A stretch of DNA of 64,000 nt, from positions 2,195,650 through 2,259,649 of the forward strand of contig JALMQS010000225.1 of the NCBI GenBank assembly GCA_024734495.1. The letters run 5' to 3'. Under the pieces are notes generated by a model, which made no database searches, was not told where the DNA came from, and was given only the letters and a program-made list of their open reading frames with translations. This DNA is from Forficula auricularia (Eukaryota > Arthropoda > Insecta > Dermaptera > Forficulidae). Below are positions 21,797 through 31,540 of this stretch, one piece after another. The stretch's first letter is position 1, and the number at the start of each line of letters is the position of its first letter. A program made the translations under genes and the position numbers.

Positions 21797-22672
21797 TCCC
21801 TTTTAGCTCCTGAAGCAATTTAAGATATAACCCCACCCAAAACATTTCTGTTGAAAAACAGTCCAAAGTTCAAAAAAGTAGTGATATTTATAGGCAGCCA
21901 AGTCAAATTTGCCAAGTCGAAAAAATAGTACTTTCAATTAAAACCCATCTTATAATATCTCTTTATGTGACTGAGTGCAAAAGGCCATTTCTAGAATAAT
22001 AGAAATTAAAGAAATTAATCTCTAATAGTCAGAAACAGGACTTGTATTTGGTATTCTTATAATCCCACTTAGCTCTAAAGAAAGAGAGATGATTATATCC
22101 ACCGAAACGTCGGTTTATGATTAAAAAGATAGTTTAAATTATCTTTTTTTTGAATTTTGGACTGCCTCATCAATATCCACTCAAAGTACTGATTAAATTT
22201 TGGAATATCTGGTTCAAAATGCAGAAAGTATTTTTTGAATTATTCTATTGAGATTTTAAGAAGCTGTTAGACAGCTCTATTGTACCGAGTCTTGAAAATG
22301 TTTTCACTTCTTTCATTAGAATCTAATCGGTGTTTAGCTACAAAGAGCGTGGGTGGAATCATCTGTTTGTCTTTAGATCTAAGAGGAATTGTAAGGATGC
22401 CAAATACAAGTCGAAACCTGTTTCCGACTATTAGAGATTAGTTTCTTTAATTTCTATTATTCTACAAATGGCCTTTTGCACTCAGACGCATAAAGAGACA
22501 TTATACTAGTAAGAATGTGTTTTAATTGAAAGTACTATTTTTTTCGACTTGACAATTTTGACTTGGCTGTTCCATAGATTTTACTACTTTTTCGAATTTT
22601 GGACTGTTTTTTTGACAGAAATGTTTTGGGTGGGATTATAAATGGCTTCAGAGGCTAAAAGGGAAAAGGTGA
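21797..22672. mobile_element. Foldback element FB4
   Basis: Arms of about 270 bp at 21,797-22,070 and 22,385-22,672: CTCTAATAGTCAGAAACAGG against CCTGTTTCCGACTATTAGAG, and AACAGTCCAAAGTTCAAAAA near the left end against its inverse on the right. The loop carries CCACCGAAACGTCGG, but the expected CTGANGA is CTAAAGA in both copies. It is a hammerhead look-alike with G5 lost. Confidence 0.75.
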
Positions 22673-23844
22673 GAAAACAAGACACCTGAAATGGGGAATT
22701 AGAAGTTCTGTTCTCTTCCTTTTGGAATTTATATATTATTAATTAATTTTAAAATCAAATGCTTAAAAATTTTGCTTTAGATGCTGAAAACTTTTTATTA
22801 ATATTACTTTTAAGTCTCAATAAAAACCCCTTTTTTGAGCTGACAAATTTTTAAAATTATCCTATTATCTTCTAATAAATATAGTAAAATAAATATTTTA
22901 GTCTTTACATTTGTAATTGAAGATTTAAATAGCATAACTTTTGAGATTACTAAATCGCTAATTGTAATTTAGTATACTAAAAAGTTTATCTTTGTTTCTG
23001 TAGTTTGTATTTAGTTAGTAATTCTTAATCTTTTAAAAGATAACACCCAAGAGATTACTGAGTTGCTAATAGAAAGCTGGGAGATAGAGACGGCACATAA
23101 ATTTGATTCCATGATAATTATTCTACAATACTAAATAATCTAGATATATTTTTTTTATTATTTAAAACTTTTCATGAAATGTCATATTCTGGCAGCTGAA
23201 TCATCAAAAATTGAATCCGGAATTAATAATTAATTGAACTTTAAAATCCTCACTTAACACTTTTAGTCTTCATTTGCAGTTGCAAAACTTTGTTTATTCT
23301 CTGTTCATCAAATTTAAATTTTTAAGAGGATTTTTTCACTTGAGCTTGCTCCAAACATATTTCATTACTTCCAGTATTGATTTAATTAAAAGCCTCTTAA
23401 GACCATGTATTTCGTCACAATTATATGCTAAGTTTTTTGTTTTATTTTTAACTTTGATGCAAGAAAACGTCTGTAACTGTGAATGCGGGACTTGAAAGAC
23501 TCAGGGTTATAATGTCGCCTGGAAAGTTAATGAAACAAGCGCATAGAAGACAAATTATTAAAAAATAATGTATATTAACGAGATTTTGTTGTTTTTGTTA
23601 TTGTTAGGTTATGGTTAGGTTATGTTATTAAATAATTCAACGCTATAAACAATTCTACAGTGAAGCTAATTACACCCTGTTTTAATTAATGAACACATTA
23701 CGAAACGAAAATCAAAATATTCATACTTATAATAATTTTAAGAATTCAAAAGGGAATTTTTATTCGAGTCTACTAGAATAATCTAAAGAATATTTATAAA
23801 TGCCTCCCCCATTGTGATATTAGAACATTCATTAAAATTTTCTA
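22673..23844. other. No recognised feature
   Basis: AT-rich sequence with weak internal repetition (AGATTACTAAATCGCTAATT near 22,945 and AGATTACTGAGTTGCTAATA near 23,053). Frames at 23,274 and 23,814 have no family resemblance. Confidence 0.35.
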
Positions 23845-24160
23845 CTTATAGATACTATAATATTGAAAAAAATACAAATCTTTTACAAAACAATCTAGAA
23901 CGCGCTTATTTTCAATCAAACATTTCAGGAGAATTTCTCTCTTTTTCAATGATAAAATTTTCAAAAAAAGTAAAAAACGTTGTTTCCTCTAAAATGCAGA
24001 GTTGCTTTCTGAATTATAGAGGAAACAACGTTTTAAGCTTTTTTTGAAAATTTTGCCATTGAAAAAAAGAAATTCTCGCGAAACGTTTGGTTGAAAATAA
24101 ACATTTTCTAAAATGTTGTTAAAGATTTGTAGTTTTTTCAATATTCTAAATATAATCAAT
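23845..24160. mobile_element. Foldback element FB5
   Basis: Arms meet near 24,003: AAAAAACGTTGTTTCCTCTA pairs with TAGAGGAAACAACGTTTTAA, and TTCAATGATAAAATTTTCAA pairs with TTGAAAATTTTGCCATTGAA. Related single-arm sequence occurs at 48,640-48,730. No coding role; the frame at 23,814 is repeat. Confidence 0.7.
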
Positions 24161-25062
24161 AAATAAATTTTCTTTTTATACTATAATAATTTTATAATTC
24201 ATTTTTAATTATTTATGATCCTAACTTTGAGCAAAAATGACTGAGAAATTCTTCATAAAAAATACCCAGTGCCCAACAAATAATAAATCACTTACACAAC
24301 TTTAGAAATTTTAAATTTATTTAATTATTATATATGTTTTACTAATTAGGCCTATAATAAAAATTTTTATTTTTTGATAATTTAAAAAAGCACCTACCGA
24401 CTTTAAATTAAACAAAGCTAGCTCATTAAATAGCTTTGTGAATAATTTCAATTGACCTATTTATTTTGCCCATCTGTATAAACGGATTGAAATTTATTCA
24501 TCCCTTAACACGTCATGTTAGGAGATGAAGGGTGTAGAGCAACACTTTTTGAATAATTTTCATATAATTTAAATATATTAGTCATATGGTATTTAAATTT
24601 CGAAATGTAAGCATTTTTTTTTAATAATAAAAATAATAATATTTTAAAAAACAAATAATACAAAAAACTAATATTATGACGTAACATAGAGTCAACAATT
24701 GTTAATAGAAGGTTAGAAGCATTTACTTACTCTATTTCTGGCTAGATGTCCTGGAAAACATCTCATATTCTTCTATAATGCACAAGAAAGAATCCAACTT
24801 GCCATGAGGAATGCTCGTTTTATATTAAAATATATTTTGATAAACTGGTCGACTTTTTGTCTTTATCGAATTCCGGGAAAATGATCATTCCAATATTTGT
24901 TTTTGCAAAGAGATATAATAAATAAAGTGAATATAGAAATCAGGACAGGGTAAGACGGGTACCAGATCATCCCTAATTATCCAGATAACACTACAGGGTG
25001 TCTAAAAGTGTCTTATAGGGTGGGTAAAATTTTTAAAAAAATTTTAATGTAATATGTACATT

Positions 25063-25103
<41 letters not shown>

Positions 25104-25365
25104 TACATATACAAGGTGATTGATAATTAGGTCTCTTAAGGGCTGTTTAGAATATTTCAACTTATTTTAAAAAATATATAAGTTTTCTTGATTCAAGTCA
25201 TTCTTTAGTGATATTTCAACTAAAGCCAAAGTAAAATAATAATTACTGTCTCTCTATGGTACCAAGGTTCTTGGTTCAAATCTAGTTGGGAACATTTTTT
25301 TCAGAATTTAATATTTACACGATATTATATTTTAATATATAATATTCTATTTATTTTTTTTTAAT
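24161..25365. other. No gene; (AT)n microsatellite at 25,067-25,099
   Basis: AT-rich DNA. A pure (AT)16 tract lies at 25,067-25,099. A 'TACAGGGTGTCTAAAA' motif at 25,000 resembles the end of a mariner-like MITE, but no partner end was found. Confidence 0.4.
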
Positions 25366-26001
25366 ATATAGGTTTTTAACTTCAAATTCGGACTTTTCCA
25401 TATCAATTCAGAATTAAAAACAAAAAAAATCAGGATGTTTCAAACCAAATTCAGAATTTTAAAAATCAAAATCAGACTTTTTCAAATCAAATTCAGATTT
25501 TCTATAAAACCATACATATTTTACATATTAAATTATAGCTTTTTACCTGAAAACGTTTCATGAGAGTTCAAAATGATAATCTTGAAATGTTTTAGTTAAT
25601 GAGATGAAAATTGGTACGCAAATATCTTAGAATGCCCCAAATTTTATCTTTTTATCTGAAAACTTTTCCTGAGAGTTAAATTAAATTAAAATTTTTCTTA
25701 AATATAACATTTTTTCTATTTTTTTGATAAAATTTCACAGAGATTTTTATACGCGATTACATTTATGAAAACCTCTTCTTTGGGGCCACCTTCAAGCCCA
25801 ATCTTCCATCTCTTTATGCTCATTTGTAACTTAATAATAAAGGTAAGCCTTTACCATTTTTTAAAGTTTCAAATTCTGATTAAAATTACCATTCTCCAAC
25901 CGAAAATGTTTGATTTTGATTTTTAAAATCATGAATTTAGTTTGACATATCCTGAATTTGATACAGAAAAGTCCGAATTTGAAGTTAAAAATGTATATTT
26001 A
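25366..26001. mobile_element. TIR element, about 640 bp
   Basis: Terminal inverted repeats of 50 bp or more: TTAACTTCAAATTCGGACTT (left, 25,376) against AAGTCCGAATTTGAAGTTAA (right, 25,968). The inverted similarity continues inward with ATTCAGAATTTTAAAAATCA. No transposase. Superfamily unassigned. Confidence 0.65.
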
Positions 26002-26824
26002 ATAACAATGATTAAATTGGTATTGCCCATAGTAGAGTAGATTTTGAAAAATATTCGGCAATAATTGATGTTAATCAGTTAAATTGTCTTAAGGTGGTTC
26101 GGGACAGCTTATCTAAATCTTTTGTATTTCTGCAGAGTGGCAACTTCTGCCTACTAAATTTTTTAATTAAAAAATTATTAATAATGAGGTTCATTTCAAA
26201 TACAAATCTTTGTTATGATAATATTAATAAAAAGAATATGGAGATAAATTTTTTCTCATTATAAAAACATTTTTTTAACACAAAAACGATTTCAAGAAAT
26301 AGATTTGGAATTCTACACTAGAGATTTTGTTGTATTCTGTTGGCTACAAATAAATTTTCATTTTTACATTTATGAATAACTAATTAACCAGACTGTTAAA
26401 TCTATTGAAAAATGTAACATTCGATTCAAAAAGTTTAATTATCAATCTGTAAAAATTTGTTTAAAATGGTATAATTTGTATAGAAGTTATAGCCCTTTTA
26501 AAAGTTCGGTCCATTTACTTCCATTTTAAAAAACAATTTTCACTAATTTATTTCTCGGTAATGGCACAGACGTTCAACTTCAAATTTCGGGAATAAATAT
26601 TTAATACATCAATGATTCGATGGTAAAAATTTGAGGATTTTCTTATAAAAATGATAAACAGTCCCCAACTCCCTTAAATAAGGTGTAAATAAGAATATGT
26701 TAATTCACATAATAGATTTATTTATTACATTTAGAACCATAGGTATATACGAGTCTCAAACGTGCCGTTTTTTTTTTTTTTTTTTTTTTTTGAATTTTCT
26801 TGAAACAAAGGTGTAGTCCTAGAG
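26002..26824. other. No gene; T24 tract at 26,768-26,791
   Basis: AT-rich sequence ending in a pure T run. Nothing else was recognised. Confidence 0.35.
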
Positions 26825-27125
26825 ATGGAAAAAGAAATTGGAAAATGGTGGTGGGAGGCAACTAGTAAATCCTATGCAAATACTCGCCGGCTGATGGAAA
26901 CCCTGAGGCGGCCATTTCTCATCGGCGAGGGCTCCAGAAAACGCCTATCTGCAGCTGCAGGCAGGAAGCGTTCGGCTCTGAATCAGTCTTCGAGAGCCAC
27001 GGGGCTTTGCGAAAAGAATTACGAGCGAATTTGCCCACATTTTGGGCTCGATATTTCTTCCCCAGGGTCTCGGACATATTGCCAAGAGTTTGTCTTTGTC
27101 AAACCAATTTATTACGCGCTTTTCT
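26825..27125. promoter_or_regulatory. Non-repetitive GC-richer island
   Basis: About 300 bp with higher GC and unique in the window. It is open for 100 codons on the plus strand, but the translation has no recognised motif and its composition is not convincingly coding. Either a conserved noncoding block or an isolated exon; I favour the former. Confidence 0.25.
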
Positions 27126-27303
27126 AATCACTTTTAATCTCAATAATTTATCGATAGATCTATAGATATATAGGGTGGTCCAGGAAGAAATTCATTTTTG
27201 AAAATGGAAAGAAAACAAAACTATTATATTTAAAAGCGTTTAATCTTATACAATATAAAGTTTATTAAATGTAATTTTAGTTTTTGAAAATTAAATCATC
27301 AAG

Positions 27304-27680
27304 ATGAGACGTCCTTGGCTGTTGCAACACTCTTCCAATCTGGCACGGAAATTTTGAAAAACTTTAGTAGGATTTTCTTTTGAAATGGCTTCCATTTCTT
27401 GCTGAATATTCAGCTTCAATTGCCGCAATGTTGTCGGATTATTAGCGTATACCTTGCTTTTAATGTGTCCCCATAAAAAGAAGTCTGCTGGACTTAAATC
27501 GGGACTCCTTTGAGGCCATGTTATGTCACCCCACCCCCACCCCCCGTGAAATCAGTTTCTGAGGAAACATATCCCTTATCAAGCGCATCCTTTCATTCGA
27601 AGTGTGATACGATGCTCCATCCTGCTGAAACCATGTGTTTTGATTATAACCTCGCAATTCTTGCAACTTCGAATGAGAGC
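27304..27680 (-). pseudogene. Mariner-like transposase, C-terminal fragment (minus copy)
   Basis: Minus-strand translation contains WFQQDGA (27,620-27,633), the second catalytic aspartate of a Tc1/mariner DDE/D domain. It also contains RSPDLSPADFFLWGH with the third, followed by the family tail. A C-rich insertion at about 27,530-27,545 breaks the frame between them. The N-terminal HTH domain and first aspartate are absent. The fragment lies directly inside the left inverted repeat, as expected for a 3' end. Catalytically dead. Confidence 0.8.
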
Positions 27681-27925
27681 ATGCACGTGATAAGGGATAT
27701 GTTTCTTCAGAAACTGATTTCACGGAGGGATGAAATAACCTGGCCTCCGAGGAGTCCCGATTTAAGTCCAGTAGACTTCTTTCATGGGGACACCTTAAAA
27801 ACAAGGTATACGCTAATAATCTGACAACATTTCGGCAATTGAAGCTGAATATTCAGCAAGAAATGGAAGCCATTTCAAAAGAAAATCCTACTAAGTTTTT
27901 CAAAATTTTCTTGCCCGTTTGGAAG
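27663..27925 (+). pseudogene. Mariner-like transposase, C-terminal fragment (plus copy)
   Basis: An inverted near-duplicate of the preceding fragment. It contains WPPRSPDLSPVDFF with the third catalytic aspartate, and the frame is then lost by a one-base deletion at 'TTCTTTCATGG' (27,778). It stops at about 27,925, where the gypsy fragment begins. It lacks the WFQQDGA segment, so the arms of the palindrome are unequal. Confidence 0.8.
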
Positions 27926-28243
27926 GGTGTTTTTGTTTTTGAGTATTTTACCAAGATATTGAGAACTTGATTAAAAAGTGTAAAATATGTGAAAAGTTTG
28001 CGAGAAAAAATATCAGAGAGCCCTTACCATACGAGATCCCTGAAAGGCCCTGGCAGAGGATCGCGGCTGATATTTTTTCTTAAGCTGACCATATTTATCT
28101 AGTTGTGATCAATGCTTACTCAAACTTTTTTTTTTTACTTATGGAAAGTGGTGTAGGTTTTAGGTGAAACATGATGTTAGTTAATAGAGTAAAGGGTGTG
28201 TAGTTTCACAGTGAATGAAATAAAACTTCAAAGAGGTTTATAC

Positions 28244-28286
28244 AAACTCAATATATTTCGGATTATTAGTCCATCATCAGGAGTTT
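28244..28286 (-). ncRNA. Hammerhead-like ribozyme motif, left arm of FB6
   Basis: Minus strand: stem I AAACTC (28,286-28,281), CTGATGA (28,280-28,274), T, stem II GGA...TCC, GAAA (28,259-28,256), palindromic ATATAT as stem III, T17 (complement of 28,250), then GAGTTT (28,249-28,244), a perfect 6-bp stem I. All core positions fit CUGAUGA...GAAA...UH. The one irregular point is an extra T before stem II. Confidence 0.6.
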
Positions 28287-28316
28287 ACAGGTTAAAAACT
28301 TTAGTTTTTAACCTGT

Positions 28317-28359
28317 AAACTCCTGATGATGGACTAATAATCCGAAATATATTGAGTTT
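28317..28359 (+). ncRNA. Hammerhead-like ribozyme motif, right arm of FB6
   Basis: Mirror image of the left-arm motif. AAACTC (28,317-28,322), CTGATGA (28,323-28,329), T, GGA...TCC, GAAA (28,344-28,347), ATATAT, predicted cleavage after T28,353, GAGTTT (28,354-28,359). The two motifs read outward, so transcripts of either strand carry a complete motif. Confidence 0.6.
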
Positions 28360-28534
28360 GTATAAACCTCTTTGAGTTTTATTTCATTCACTGTGAAACT
28401 ACACCCCTTACTCTATTAACTTACTCAAACTGGCTAGAGGTTGTGCTTTTAATAAACAAGTCTGCTAATGAAGTAATTATAAAATTAAAATCTATTAAAT
28501 TAGGGAACGAAGAAAAGATTTTTATATTATAGAC

Positions 28535-29515
28535 CAGGGGTGTCCACTAACCTTAACTTTGGAAGCCGCAAATTTATAAAATTGTTTCAAAGAGAGCCAC
28601 ATTGTTTGGAGATTAATAATTTTAATGGTTTATTAAAAAAAAGACAATTTTTTTTATTTTATAAAATATAAATCAAGTAACATTTATTTTTTGCTCTACT
28701 TACTTATAAAATTAATTTTTGTATTATTATTTTTTTAATTTAATTATTATACAGGGTGTGGCATAAAGATCTTCCACATTTTGAAAAGATATAAAAATGA
28801 AAAAATTTAACTAGAAAAAAACTAAATTTATTTTTGAAAAGAAAATAAATGATTTTTTTTTTAATGTATTTTTAACATTATCAGACAAAGGGGGGGGGAA
28901 TCAAAAAAATTATAGCCCTTTTGATCAAACTCAACCAAATTTTGTATACATATTCTGTGGATCCCCAGAAGGCTATAAATGCAAAAACTAACCAAATTTT
29001 GTATACATAGTTTGGTCGAAAGGGCTAGAATTTTCATTTTTGACCCTTCCCCCATTTAGAGTGGTTAGTTTTTGCATTTCTAGCCCTCTGGGTATACAAA
29101 ATGTTGTTTGATTTTGGTTAAAGGGGCTAGAATTTTCAATTTTGACCCCCCCCCCCCCGTTTTGCGTGGTTAGTTTTTTCATTTCTGGCCTTCTGTGGGT
29201 CCACAGAATATGTATACAAAAGTTGGTTGAGTTTGGTCGAATGGGCTAGAATTTACATTTTGGAACCCTCTCCCCCTTTTATCTGGTAATGTTTAAAATA
29301 CATACAAAAAAATTATTTTATGTTCTTTTCAAAAATATATTCAGTTTTATCCTAGTTAAATTTTTTCATTTTTTTATACCTCTTCAAAATGTGGTAGATC
29401 TTTATGCCCCACCCTGTACTTTTTAAAATCAGTATTATTCAAGAGGGTTCAAGAGCCGCACGAGATTGACTGAAGAGCCGCATGCGGCTCGCGAGCCACG
29501 TTGTGGCCACCTCTG
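28535..29515. mobile_element. hAT MITE inside SINE S2
   Basis: Starts CAGGGGTGTCCACTAACC, ends GGCCACCTCTG, and is flanked by the perfect 8-bp duplication TTATAGAC (28,527-28,534 and 29,516-29,523). GAGCCGCATGCGGCTCGCGA at about 29,475 is typical of this hAT family in animals. No transposase. A TA-target MITE is inserted inside it. Confidence 0.85.
28752..29416. mobile_element. TA-target TIR element inside the hAT, with F1-like internal units
   Basis: Terminal inverted repeats of about 130 bp (CAGGGTGTGGCATAAAGATC at the left; ATCTTTATGCCCCACCCTG at the right) are flanked by TA, as in mariner-like MITEs. The interior holds three or four units of about 100 bp with 'TTTTGTATACA' and 'AAATGCAAAAACTAACC', the same unit type as in the F1 repeats, although the ends are unrelated to F1. 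Confidence 0.8.
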
Positions 29516-29829
29516 TTATAGACAAAAAGATCAGCCGGGATTCGAACCCGGGATCTTCGCATGTGCGCTGCGATGCCTTTATAATCGCCATCGAAGGGGA
29601 GGCGTTTGGATATATTAAAATCTATTTTTGAAAAATTTGGATGTCTTGATGATATGCCCTGTGACAATAAGCCAAGAATGTCATCTTGATGATTTAATTT
29701 TCAAAAACTAAAATTACATTTAATGAACTTTATATTGTATAAGATTAAACGCTTTTAAATATAACAGTTTTGTTTTCTTTCTATTTTCAAAAATGAATTT
29801 CTTTCTGGACCACCCTATATATCTCTCTC

Positions 29830-30315
29830 CATGCATGCTGGATAAGAATATTGAATGAGACAAAAGTGAGTATTGATGCGTGCAGAGAAAAAAGCGACTT
29901 TGTTAATTATAAGAGGAAGCAGTTGGAGGACGGAGACAATTTCCGAAAGTTGATCGGCAGATAAGAGAAGCGAAACGCGACGCGGACAAAATAAAAGCCC
30001 CGAAAAACAAAGGAAAATTGGGAAAGAAGGAGGAAAATGTCTCCTCGAAGAAGCATTGAAAGATTTCGCTGCCAGAATAAATAGATCAAGATTAGAATTT
30101 TCTGCTTGTGTAGAAGTTTTTCTCTATCTGGGCTATTTCTTTATCCGCCCCGCGCGGCGGATGTTGATTCAGGAGAAAGGAAGGAAGCCCTGCGCCATTT
30201 GTTTAGATGGGAAAATTTATTTTGGAGAAAATGCATTTTTGAATTTTATATCTTTTTTTTGCTCTCAGCCGGAGCTTATTTGTGCCAGTTTTTTGTTCCA
30301 ATTCAAATTATAAAT
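29830..30315. promoter_or_regulatory. Non-repetitive GC-richer island
   Basis: A unique block with higher GC (CCGCCCCGCGCGGCGGATGT near 30,146). Two overlapping frames are open on the plus strand, but neither shows a domain. Possible conserved noncoding DNA. Confidence 0.25.
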
Positions 30316-30489
30316 CGATTAGACTTAGCAAAGTAATTTATCGAGTTTTTATAAGCGCTACATTTCTTTTATTAGAAAAAAATAATTTTTACTCTCTATG
30401 TTTCATACATTAATTTAAAATAGTAAAAAGAAAACAAATTACTTCAATAAATAATTAACCCTATTTTTTTATCTTAATCATCTTCATAA

Positions 30490-30550
30490 TGGATTCATTC
30501 GAAGACTGGTTTAACGCAACCACTCGCATCCATTTGACTCTATTTCATTT
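30490..30550. repeat. Short dispersed repeat, third copy
   Basis: GAAGACTGGTTTAACGCAAC followed by a CATCCATTTGACTC-like segment matches, in inverted orientation, the repeat at 10,360-10,425 and 36,855-36,930 (GAGCCGAGTG.AGACGG, CAGTCTTAGGA, TGATGATGA). Probably a fragment of a widespread SINE or LINE tail. Confidence 0.45.
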
Positions 30551-30690
30551 CTCTATTCCTAAGACCCGTTCACCAACTGACCCATTTGATAATTTCACGT
30601 GAACCACTTGAATCTGTAAAATAATTTCATGTTCATCTTCCAGAATTTATTAATACTTTTGTTAGCATATAAGGTATGTATAATAAGGTA

Positions 30691-31540
30691 AACGCACCAG
30701 TAATGGGCCATGCTCCTATAATGGGCCACCCCTTACAAATATGGAGAAATTAAGGGTCTTTTGTTACCTAGGGCAGTGGAAGGGAAAATGGTCGTTTACT
30801 ACTTCCTTCTAGGATCCCTTAGCACTGGAATTCAGTTCATTCCTTTACTTTGTGTTCAAGTGTTTCGATTATTTTGATCAAGAGACGAAAATTTGCCAAT
30901 GTTTTAACTTCTGCTTAAGAAAACTGTTAAAGTAAGAATTTTTTTAACGAATAATATTGAGATTAGAATGGAAGGTAGAGTTTGGTTACATGTTTTTAAA
31001 AGAAAATTTCGTGTTATGGAAAAATAAATTGGTGTGGTACTATTATAATTTAAATAATATTAAGTATGAAGGTATTAAACTTTGTTTTTGAGTAAATTTG
31101 ATTTTAGATGTGAAATTATTTGATTAGTAATTTGTATTATTAAGTTAGTTTTATATATTTTGTGTAATCAGTATTGGTAAAATTTGAATAAAACAGTTTA
31201 AAAAGATAAATTTTGTTTTTACTTACACCTCTTTCTAATTCTATGATGTTATAGACTTGATTATTGTTACACAATAGATTTAATAGATGGCTCATTATTG
31301 GGGGACCATTACTGGTACGTCGGATAAAATAGTGGCCCATTATCGGTGCATCAGGTTAGGTATGGCAAATATTTTTTTTTTTGTAAATGCAACCAGAGTC
31401 CTAAAACTGCGGTTACAGGTGTAGGACAGATGATAGAATGACAGGTAAAAATTTGGACCACTTTACTTAATTTTACAGCAGTGTAAACTCAGTTTTACTT
31501 CAATTTTTCTCTTAGATGACCCATTACTGGTGCGTTTACA
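30691..31540. mobile_element. TIR element with GTAAACGCACCAGTAATGGG ends
   Basis: The left end GTAAACGCACCAGTAATGGG (30,691) is matched by its inverse near 31,517-31,540. Inner copies of CCATTACTGG or CCATTATCGG occur at 30,720, 31,300 and 31,340 on both strands, so the end motif is iterated. About 850 bp, no transposase seen. Confidence 0.65.

Larger units (their letters stand above)
28127..28419 (-). mobile_element. Foldback retroposon FB6 with 12-bp duplication and poly(A)-like end
   Basis: Inserted in the integrase and flanked by CTTACTCAAACT at 28,115-28,126 and 28,420-28,431. Arms of about 119 bp (28,180-28,298 and 28,302-28,420) are almost identical. Read on the minus strand, the element ends, beyond the hairpin, in a 50-base non-palindromic tail finishing in about 11 A. 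The 12-bp duplication plus A-tail is typical of RNA-primed insertion. Each arm carries a hammerhead-like motif. Confidence 0.85.
28497..29613 (-). mobile_element. SINE S2 (tRNA-derived), split by a hAT
   Basis: Flanked by ATTAAAATCTATT at 28,484-28,496 and 29,614-29,626, a perfect 13-bp duplication. Without the hAT the SINE is about 130 bp. On the minus strand, box B GGGTTCGAATCCCGGC lies at about 29,530-29,550 and the tail ends AACGAAGAAAAG-like, GTTCCCTAATTTA. A rearranged relative at 45,790-45,905 keeps the tail and shows the site without the hAT. Confidence 0.75.
27936..29672 (+). pseudogene. Ty3/gypsy integrase fragment, interrupted twice
   Basis: Three pieces are colinear: 27,936-28,126, 28,432-28,496 and 29,627-29,672. 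Piece one has the CKIC cysteine pair of the integrase zinc finger (27,979-27,990), the conserved PWQRIAAD with the first catalytic Asp, and YLVV before AYSN. Piece two has WLEVV. Piece three has FEKFG and a CDN motif in place of the usual SDNG-type second-Asp motif. There is one in-frame stop (28,081-28,083), and both ends are truncated. The reading frame resumes after each insertion once one target copy is discounted, so the integrase was intact in frame at those points when it was hit. Confidence 0.75.
27173..29815. mobile_element. Mariner-like element, palindromic derivative, host of a five-level nest
   Basis: Terminal inverted repeats of about 135 bp (27,173-27,310 and 29,680-29,815) start GGGTGGTCCAGGAAGAAATT and end in the complement, flanked by TA. 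Inside are two oppositely oriented transposase C-terminal fragments, one from each end. This is therefore a foldback derivative in which both ends are copies of the original 3' end. A gypsy integrase fragment, a foldback, a SINE, a hAT and a TA-target MITE are inserted in turn. Confidence 0.85.

Noticed and set aside
25067..25099. (AT)16 as a regulatory element or origin
   Set aside because: Simple microsatellite in AT-rich DNA with no associated signals.
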